A stretch of 64,000 nucleotides of DNA, taken from the NCBI RefSeq assembly GCF_011769525.1, contig NZ_CP050440.1:2853501-2917500 (forward strand), given 5' to 3'. The first letter of the stretch is position 1; every line of letters begins with the position of its first letter. Of the stretch, positions 57,793 through 64,000 are shown one piece after another. Source of the stretch: Tolypothrix sp. PCC 7910 (GTDB taxonomy: Bacteria; Cyanobacteriota; Cyanobacteriia; Cyanobacteriales; Nostocaceae). A model generated the notes under the pieces. That model searched no databases. It had not been told where the DNA came from and was given only the letters and a program-made list of their open reading frames with translations. The translations under genes were made by a program, and so were the position numbers.

Positions 57793-58182
57793 ATGGGTTG
57801 GCTAAAAAGACTATTTGGTTTAGAAAAACCTCAAAATGCACAAGTAAATCCTACTCCCCAAGCAGTACCACAATCTTCTAATAACGCTAACTTTGCTCCT
57901 GAGACTAGCGCTGCTTCCGCTGCTACTCAAACTATTCCCCCAGAACGGTTAGGTTTAAATGGAGAGTACGATCAAAGCGGATTAGCAAAGCGGGTAGCAT
58001 TAGCATTTGACCAAGATCAGCAACTTGACGATGTCGATACTCTCTGGGTGGCTCAGACAGGCGGTACTGTAGTTCTTAAAGGTAAAGTTCCCAGCCAGGA
58101 CATTCTCAACCGCATGGTTTCTGTAGCACGTTCAGTCAATGGTGCTACAGGTGTTGAGACTAACCAAGTAACGATAGGCTAG
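57793..58182 (+). CDS. BON-domain protein
   Basis: 129 residues. A Pro/Asn/Ala-rich linker (about 14-50) leads to a BON-like domain (about 65-129) with SGLAKRVALAFDQDQQLDDVDTLWV, KGKVPSQDILNRMV and the closing VNGATGVETNQVTI. BON domains bind membranes or ligands; the exact function is unknown. The N-terminal MGWLKRLFG is basic and amphipathic. Confidence 0.8.
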   Translation: MGWLKRLFGLEKPQNAQVNPTPQAVPQSSNNANFAPETSAASAATQTIPPERLGLNGEYDQSGLAKRVALAFDQDQQLDDVDTLWVAQTGGTVVLKGKVPSQDILNRMVSVARSVNGATGVETNQVTIG

Positions 58183-58253
58183 TGAAGCTGCTCTGTTTCC
58201 ACAGTACTGAAAATCAAGACTGGAATCTTGATTAATCAAATTTAATATACCCA

Positions 58254-59234
58254 TCAAAATTTTTGGGTTTCTGGGATAGATTCTGGATTTGGGATGATAG
58301 CAGGCTGTTGGCTATACTCAAGACATTGATGAATCCAATCTAAAATCACTTGATTGACTTGCTCTGGAGATTCATCGTGGGGACAATGACCTACGTCTTC
58401 TAAATTAAGTAGTTGCAATTTCTCATTGTATTGAGCAAATTGGCTACCCAGTATAGGAGGAACAAAGCGGTCTTTTTGTCCCCAAATCAACAGCATGGGA
58501 ATTTGTAGGGTTGGTAATACTTTTTTGACACTAGGACTAAAGTTAACGCCCATAGTGGCTTTGAACAAGGCACTAAATGCACGGGCGGAACCTCTGTCTT
58601 GCGGAGGCCCAGCTAGAATGTCTATCAGTTCATCGGTAATTGCCTCTGGGTTAGCGTAAGCTAGACTAGCCCAGCGACGTAGTACACTCGTTTGGCGTAC
58701 AAAATTAAACACAGGTTTAAGTATGATTGGGGAGGCGACTATCTTTTTAATTGACGTAATCAACGGCATTAAAATTGGTCGCAGTGCAGGTGGAATCGCC
58801 TCTTGCTCCAATGAAGGATCAGGCAAGCTCATCATGACTATACCCTTTACCATCTCTGGATGAGCGGCAGCAGCAGCTAAAGAAATGAGTGAACCAGTTG
58901 AATTACCAATTAAGATAACGGGTTGACGAATAAATGCCTTCCAAAAATCGTAAACCTGCTCTACCCACAATTCTATGCTGTAATTAGCCGCAGCTTTTTC
59001 CGAAGCGCCAAAACCCAGCATATCCAGAGCATAGACTGTTTGATGTTCTGCCAAAACTTCTAAATTATGTCGCCAATGACCAATAGAAGCACCAAACCCA
59101 TGCAGTAAAATCAGGGGCGTTGTGTTTTGGTGATTTTGGGCAGAGCGAATGTAAGTATAGCGAGTTTGCCAACCTCGCCAAATCCAGTCTCTTTGATTAC
59201 CAACCCGCTGCTGCCAGTGTAATCCAGTGGTCAC
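58254..59234 (-). CDS. Alpha/beta-hydrolase
   Basis: 326 residues. LLHGFGAS (oxyanion), nucleophile Ser in GNSTGSL (about residue 125), acid LIWGQKDRFVP and catalytic His in VGHCPHDESP are all in the expected order. This resembles the cyanobacterial hydrolase family related to chlorophyll-catabolic and esterase enzymes; the substrate is not deducible. Confidence 0.88.
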   Translation of the reverse strand: MTTGLHWQQRVGNQRDWIWRGWQTRYTYIRSAQNHQNTTPLILLHGFGASIGHWRHNLEVLAEHQTVYALDMLGFGASEKAAANYSIELWVEQVYDFWKAFIRQPVILIGNSTGSLISLAAAAAHPEMVKGIVMMSLPDPSLEQEAIPPALRPILMPLITSIKKIVASPIILKPVFNFVRQTSVLRRWASLAYANPEAITDELIDILAGPPQDRGSARAFSALFKATMGVNFSPSVKKVLPTLQIPMLLIWGQKDRFVPPILGSQFAQYNEKLQLLNLEDVGHCPHDESPEQVNQVILDWIHQCLEYSQQPAIIPNPESIPETQKF

Positions 59235-59758
59235 ATATCCCTCCCTGGTTTTAATATCAAAACCCTCTCAACTTCCATATTAAGAGGGCAAAGAGAGCGA
59301 TCGCATTTATTCAGTTCATTGATTCAGGATTACTACCTCAAACAGAGTAAAATCAAGAATGTTTCAGCCTTATGGCTTGACTTTCTGTCGAATTGTAAAT
59401 TATTGTATAAAATATTACATTTTTATTGGCGAAAACCTATTTTATCTATAAACTTGTTATCCTGAAAATACACTTATAAAACTCTATGTCAACCAAGTGT
59501 TAAATACTTGTTACAATACTTAACGTTTCGCCAGGTTGTGTAATTTAGATTAACGATTTTAGAGAAATTCTCTCAGAATGAGTAGAATGACAAATACAGA
59601 ATCAGACACAACCATTTTATGGATTAGTTAATCTAGAACTATGGCTGATTTTCCAGTCCTCAGTAGTTTTTATATTTTAACTCTGAGGCGTACCAACCAA
59701 AACCTAGGCCAATCAAAACCAAGCCAAATTCTTAAATAAAGAGCTCCCACAAATCATA
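59235..59758. other. infC upstream region
   Basis: About 520 bases without a gene; AT-rich. It includes GTTAA/TTAAC symmetry near 59500-59525 and the infC leader. No regulatory site could be assigned. Confidence 0.45.
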
Positions 59759-60292
59759 ATGCCTGTGATTGAGAAAAAAAGAACTCGCGATCTGCCCCAA
59801 ATTAACGAACGTATTCGATTCCCGAAAATTCGGGTCATTGACACTGACGGCAGCCAATTAGGAATTATTACTCCCTCAGAAGCACTACAGCTAGCCGAAG
59901 AAAAAGAGTTAGATCTCGTGCTACTCAGTGACAAGGCTGACCCGCCAGTTTGTCGGATTATGGACTATGGGAAATACAAGTTTGAACAAGAGAAGAAGGC
60001 GCGGGAAGCCCGGAAAAAGCAGCACACGGCTGATGTTAAGGAAGTCAAGATGCGCTACAAAATAGAAGAACACGACTACAACGTGCGTGTCAAGCAAGCT
60101 GAGCGCTTTTTGAAAGATGGAGACAAAGTCAAAGCTACTGTCATGTTCCGGGGTCGAGAAATTCAACACAGTGACTTAGCAGAAGAATTGCTCAAGCGGA
60201 TGGCTACTGATTTGGAGCCATTTGGAGAAGTGCAGCAAGCACCGAAAAAAGAAGGCAGAAATATGATGATGCTGATCTCTCCCAAAAAGTAA
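59759..60292 (+). CDS. infC: Translation initiation factor IF-3
   Basis: 177 residues, normal length. N-terminal domain [22 protein letters not shown]-type ([25 protein letters not shown]), linker KAREARKKQ, and C-terminal domain ([42 protein letters not shown]). It has an ATG start rather than the AUU seen in enterobacteria. Confidence 0.97.
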   Translation: MPVIEKKRTRDLPQINERIRFPKIRVIDTDGSQLGIITPSEALQLAEEKELDLVLLSDKADPPVCRIMDYGKYKFEQEKKAREARKKQHTADVKEVKMRYKIEEHDYNVRVKQAERFLKDGDKVKATVMFRGREIQHSDLAEELLKRMATDLEPFGEVQQAPKKEGRNMMMLISPKK

Positions 60293-60380
60293 TCTTCCAT
60301 CTGTTTTATTCAAGAAGTATAAATTACAATTGAAGATTTTACATCGACACAGAAGTCGGTAAAATTTATCCAAAGATGAT

Positions 60381-60430
60381 AGTCCTGAACACTGAGTGGG
60401 AAAAATAATACTCAGTTGTTCAGGACTTTT
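60381..60430 (+). terminator. infC terminator
   Basis: AGTCCTGAA and TTCAGGACT pair, with inner CTGAGT/ACTCAG, followed by TTTT. It lies about 90 bases after infC. Confidence 0.85.
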
Positions 60431-60459
60431 GCCATTTCTAGGTAAGTTCTGTTGGTCAG

Positions 60460-60525
60460 GGATTGGTGACTGGTGAATGGGGATTGGGGACTGGTGAATG
60501 GGGACTGGGGACTGGGGAGACGAGG
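60460..60525. repeat. GATTGGGGACTGGTGAATG tandem repeat
   Basis: Imperfect tandem copies of GGTGAATGGGGATTGGGGACT lie upstream of the transporter gene. The same class of repeat occurs at 32278-32335 and in variant form at 63601-63672. Confidence 0.6.
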
Positions 60526-60586
60526 GAGACAAACACCAAACACCCAACACCCAACACGCGATAAAACTACCAGAAAGTAAAACTAA

Positions 60587-63500
60587 ATGGAACAGAAAAA
60601 TAACTGGTTACCTGCAAATAGAGGAGCTGTGGCACGAGTGCTACAGTGGTTGAACCTCCGGCCTGAGGAAAGCGAACGCACATGGATGATGTTTGCTTTT
60701 TATACAACTGTATCTGTAGGTTTACGGTGGGCTGAAGATAGTACAGTAGCGCTGTTTTTAGACGAATATGGAGCCGATCCGCTGCCTTTAATGTACATTG
60801 CCAGTGCAGTAATCGGTTTTGGACTAGTTGTTTTATATTCTTGGCTACAAAAGATATTTCCTTTACGCTGGGTAATTGTGGCGATCGCACCTTGCATGGT
60901 TACGCCATTAGTTTTATTGGTATTTTTACATTTAGAAATCCATATTTCCTATTTAACAGTAGTTATTGTATTTTTGATGCGGTTATGGGTAGACGCACTT
61001 TATGTAGTCAATGACCTTAATACCTCTATAGTCGCTAATCAACTATTTAATATTCGCGAGATTAAACGCACCTATCCACTGGTAAGTAGTGGTTTGTTAG
61101 TAGCCGATGTGATCAGCGGTTTTAGTTTGCCGTGGTTACTACAATATGCCAAGCTCAGTAACGTAATTGTTATCGCTTGTCTAGTAATTATTTTAGGATC
61201 AGTAATACTCTTATATCTTAGTCATCACTATCGCACTTCTTTCCCCGACGCACCACAAAGACTACAGGCCCCAGAACCAACCTCCCGACATCGTCGTCTA
61301 GAAAAACCGCTTAAAGTTTATATCTGGCAATTGTTTGCCTTTGTTGGTTTATTGCAAATACTGGGATTGTTAATTGATTTTCAATATCTGCGCGAACTGA
61401 AATCTAATTTTGGTGAGCGAGAACTGGCGAGTTTCTTAGGCCTATTTGGTGGAATGGTGGGACTGTGTGAATTAATGACACAGTGGTTTATTTCCAGCCG
61501 CTTAATCGAAAGGATTGGAGTCTTTTTTGCTGCGGCGTTGTTACCAATTACTGTAGGCTGTTTCATTCCTTTTGGGATTGCCTTATTCAATCTTTTTCCC
61601 ACAATGCAATTCTCCAGCTTTTTCTGGGGGTTAATAATTCTCAAATTCTGCGATGAATTGTTGCGCTACACCTTTATTATGAGTAGCGGCCCAGCGCTAT
61701 ACCAACCAATCCCCGAACGCATTCGCAACAGAACGCAGATATTATCCGGAGGAACCGCAGATGCGATCGCTACAGGTTTGGCGGGAGTAGTAATTTTTCT
61801 TACCTTGATAGTTTGTAGTCAGTTTGTTCCCCAAGAGTTACAAAGGTGGGTATTTATTGCGGAAACAGTGATCGTAGCCGCTATCTGTTTAAAAGTAGTG
61901 ATGTTACTGCGATCGCACTATGTCGATTTATTAGTTCTTAGTGCTGATCGCGGAGAGCTAAGTGCGACAAACGTCGGTTTGCGGGTGCTGCAACAAGGTG
62001 TAGTCAAAGCTTTAGAAGAAAAGGGTAGCTTAGCAGATAAACGTTCTTGTATTGAACTTTTAACCCAAATTGATCTTCAAGGTGCGGTGGAAGTTTTAGC
62101 ACCTTTACTAGTCAAGTTAGCTCCAGATTTGCAATGTCAAAGCTTGGAAGTCATGCTTATGGCAGAGGCAAATCCTCAATATTTACCTGATGTGCGGCCT
62201 TTATTGGAATATTCCGAACAGCGTGTGACTCCAGAAGTATTTGCTTTAGCTTTGCGCTACGTTTGGCTGGCTGAACCACATCCTAATTTGGCTGTATTAG
62301 AAGACTACCTCAATCCCCGGCAACACTCACTCATCCGTGCTACAGCCGCCGCCTTGCTTTTGCGTCAAGGAACGCCAATGCAAAAGGTAGCAGCTACCAC
62401 AACCATGCGGAGGATGCTAACTCATAAACTAGAGCGAGAACGAGTGAATGGAGTTAAAGCCTTAAGAGAAGCAGTTTATTTGCAAGCCTTGCGGATTCAT
62501 ATTCCAAATTTATTGCAAGATGAATCATTACGGGTACGCTGTGCCGTTTTGGAAATGATTGCATCTACTCGGTTAGAAGAATACTATTCAGCATTATTAG
62601 CAGCACTATACTATAAATCCACCCGCAGCACAGCAATGCGTGCTTTAGTGCAACTAGAAAATGAAGCTCTAGAAATGCTGTTGCAATTGGCTACCAATAA
62701 TTACAAACCGGAAATAGTCAGGATGTACGCTTGGCGTACCATTGGACAAATAGGCACTGCGGAAGCTGTAGATTGTTTATGGCAAAACTTAGAACAATCT
62801 TGGGGTGCTACTAGATATCATATTCTGCGTAGCCTATTGAAAATACATAAACAACCAGAAATTAAGAGTTTAGAAGATAGATTCTACGAAGGTAGAGTTG
62901 GAATTTTTATAGAACAGGAATTAAAGTTTTTAGGTGAAATCTATGCAGCTTTTATAGATTTTAATAAACAACAAACCAGCGAAGGGCAACAGTCAAAAGT
63001 AGTTTTCGACTTACTACAACGCTCCCTTGCAGAGTTAGAAATTGATGTGAGAGAAAGAATATTACTGCTATTAAAGTTGCTTTATTCCCCAGACAAAATG
63101 CAAGCAGCAGCGTTTAATCTCCGGTCTGATTCCGGCACGAATTTAGCACGAGGCTTAGAAATATTAGACCATACGATAAATTTACCTTGCAAAACATTGT
63201 TGCTGAATATGTTAGATCGGCGATCGCCTGAAGAAAAACTCTATCTTCTGGGTGCAGCTGGGTTAGGAGAATATGAAAAAATGTCAATTAGCGATCGCCT
63301 GCGTCGCTTATTAATGTTATCCAACTTCCTATCTGACTGGTGTTTAGCTTGCTGTTTTCATTTTGCGAAGGTTAGCCATATCCGCCTGACAATCCCCGAA
63401 ATCATGATTTCTTTGCGCCATCCCACAGGCTTTGTCAGGGAAGCCGCTATTACCTATCTCAGCGTAGTTTCACGTCGTGTAGTTGTAGAACTACTTCCCC

Positions 63501-63598
63501 AACTGCAAAAAGACAAACATCCCCTGGTAGTGGCTCAAGTGAAAAATTTGATGGCAAAATATCAGCTGCAAAATCCTAAAATTACGCAGGAAGTCTAA
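60587..63598 (+). CDS. NTT/MFS-like transporter fused to HEAT repeats
   Basis: 1003 residues. Residues about 30-440 hold 11-12 hydrophobic helices with an NTT (ATP/ADP translocase)-MFS character; the rest (about 450-1000) is helical armadillo/HEAT-type repeats (for example LAVLEDYLNPRQHSLIRATAAALLLRQG). This fusion is a recurrent cyanobacterial architecture without an established substrate. The ATG follows AAAACTAA with no clear Shine-Dalgarno. Confidence 0.72.
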   Translation: MEQKNNWLPANRGAVARVLQWLNLRPEESERTWMMFAFYTTVSVGLRWAEDSTVALFLDEYGADPLPLMYIASAVIGFGLVVLYSWLQKIFPLRWVIVAIAPCMVTPLVLLVFLHLEIHISYLTVVIVFLMRLWVDALYVVNDLNTSIVANQLFNIREIKRTYPLVSSGLLVADVISGFSLPWLLQYAKLSNVIVIACLVIILGSVILLYLSHHYRTSFPDAPQRLQAPEPTSRHRRLEKPLKVYIWQLFAFVGLLQILGLLIDFQYLRELKSNFGERELASFLGLFGGMVGLCELMTQWFISSRLIERIGVFFAAALLPITVGCFIPFGIALFNLFPTMQFSSFFWGLIILKFCDELLRYTFIMSSGPALYQPIPERIRNRTQILSGGTADAIATGLAGVVIFLTLIVCSQFVPQELQRWVFIAETVIVAAICLKVVMLLRSHYVDLLVLSADRGELSATNVGLRVLQQGVVKALEEKGSLADKRSCIELLTQIDLQGAVEVLAPLLVKLAPDLQCQSLEVMLMAEANPQYLPDVRPLLEYSEQRVTPEVFALALRYVWLAEPHPNLAVLEDYLNPRQHSLIRATAAALLLRQGTPMQKVAATTTMRRMLTHKLERERVNGVKALREAVYLQALRIHIPNLLQDESLRVRCAVLEMIASTRLEEYYSALLAALYYKSTRSTAMRALVQLENEALEMLLQLATNNYKPEIVRMYAWRTIGQIGTAEAVDCLWQNLEQSWGATRYHILRSLLKIHKQPEIKSLEDRFYEGRVGIFIEQELKFLGEIYAAFIDFNKQQTSEGQQSKVVFDLLQRSLAELEIDVRERILLLLKLLYSPDKMQAAAFNLRSDSGTNLARGLEILDHTINLPCKTLLLNMLDRRSPEEKLYLLGAAGLGEYEKMSISDRLRRLLMLSNFLSDWCLACCFHFAKVSHIRLTIPEIMISLRHPTGFVREAAITYLSVVSRRVVVELLPQLQKDKHPLVVAQVKNLMAKYQLQNPKITQEV

Positions 63599-63600
63599 AC

Positions 63601-63672
63601 TGAGATTGGGTAATTGGTAATGGGTAATTGGTAATGGGTAATTGGTAATTGGTAATGGGTAATTGGTAATTG
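63601..63672. repeat. GGTAATTGGTAATGGGTAATT tandem repeat
   Basis: At least five imperfect copies of a 14-bp unit (TAATGGGTAATTGG) lie directly after the transporter stop. This is a short-tandem-repeat type common in Nostocales intergenic DNA. Confidence 0.8.
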
Positions 63673-63728
63673 CCATTGTCCCCTTTTTCCCTCTACTCCC
63701 TCATCTTCCTCATCTCCTCAAACTTTAA

Positions 63729-63766
63729 AAAAACCCAACAAAGCAATTTTGGTTTTGTTGGGTCTG
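63729..63766 (-). terminator. dxr terminator
   Basis: On the minus strand GACCCAACAAAA pairs with TTTTGTTGGGT, then TTTTTTT follows, just after the dxr stop. Confidence 0.9.
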
Positions 63767-63771
63767 ATAAT

Positions 63772-64000
63772 TTATCGCAGAGAAATTACCCGCGATTGGG
63801 TTGTTAAATTTTCAGTTGCTGTTAAAACTTCTTGCCTTGCCCATTTATCTGCTGCCAAAATGTCATCTAAAGAGGGATTTTTACAGTTATCATTTTGATG
63901 GCGATCGCACACCGATTCAATACAACGGGGAATATCTAAAAAGCGAATTTTTTCTTCTAAAAATAAAGCCACAGCTTGCTCATTGGCAGCGTTCAACACA
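63772..64000 (-). CDS. dxr: 1-deoxy-D-xylulose 5-phosphate reductoisomerase, C-terminal part
   Basis: The 5' part is outside the window; the last 75 residues are present. [22 protein letters not shown] is the conserved DXR C-terminal segment, and [18 protein letters not shown] the last helix. DXR is the second step of the MEP isoprenoid pathway. Confidence 0.9.
   Translation of the reverse strand, partial: VLNAANEQAVALFLEEKIRFLDIPRCIESVCDRHQNDNCKNPSLDDILAADKWARQEVLTATENLTTQSRVISLR

Noticed and set aside
63491-63676. 61-codon frame on the minus strand after the transporter
   Set aside because: Made of the GGTAATTGG tandem repeat; low complexity, no protein character.

Overview
The window is chromosomal DNA of a filamentous, probably heterocyst-forming (Nostocales-type) cyanobacterium. 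Evidence: moderate-to-low GC, abundant GCGATCGC (HIP1) octamers (for example 2545-2552), short intergenic tandem repeats of the GATTGGGGACT and GGTAATTGGTAAT kind, many WD40, pentapeptide and Ser/Thr-kinase genes, and recognisable cyanobacterial infC, ubiD and dxr genes. The species cannot be named from this sequence.

Layout. Positions 1 to about 30.3 kb are most of an integrated conjugative element (ICE) that runs off the left edge. In order it carries: a partial large mobilisation-region protein, a MobC-like protein and a relaxase (1-3454); a replication/partition block on the minus strand (ParB-like protein, DnaB-like helicase, winged-helix initiator-like protein; 3451-7106); a divergent small HTH regulator with paired operator-like palindromes (7425-7821); an IS5-family element inserted into a small gene (7839-9130); a non-coding region; and a long minus-strand type IV secretion operon (27055 back to 10036) with counterparts of VirB2, B3, B4, B5, B6, B8, B9, B10 and VirD4. 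That operon also holds an AAA+ ATPase/membrane nuclease-like pair and a reversed Uma2-family gene. An excisionase-like gene and a tyrosine integrase close the element next to tRNA-Phe (30369-30441, minus). An ISAs1-family element sits in what was the tRNA terminator hairpin.

From 30.5 kb onward the DNA is ordinary chromosome: a zinc/manganese-type ABC transporter (permease, ATPase, lipoprotein) divergent from an SLH-OprB porin, with Fur/Zur-like boxes between them; two sensory kinases; an immunity-like gene behind a papain-fold toxin pseudogene; ubiD; a TMEM175-type channel; an NB-ARC protein with 14 WD40 blades divergent from a zinc-ribbon Ser/Thr kinase with 7 WD40 blades; a repetitive WGxxGxxG-anchored surface protein; a quinone oxidoreductase; a pentapeptide-repeat membrane protein; an SDR; ilvN; a BON protein; an alpha/beta hydrolase; infC; an NTT/MFS-like transporter fused to HEAT repeats; and the 3' end of dxr at the right edge.

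How the genes work together. The ICE looks self-sufficient for excision and integration (Int/Xis), DNA processing (relaxase, MobC), coupling (VirD4) and a channel (VirB set), and it has its own replication and partition genes. No VirB11 or VirB1 homologue was seen inside the window. The less explained parts are the AAA+/membrane nuclease pair inside the transfer operon, the 26.0-27.1 kb operon-leading gene, the disabled toxin beside an apparently intact immunity gene, and a structured leader in front of the hybrid kinase at 35.9 kb.
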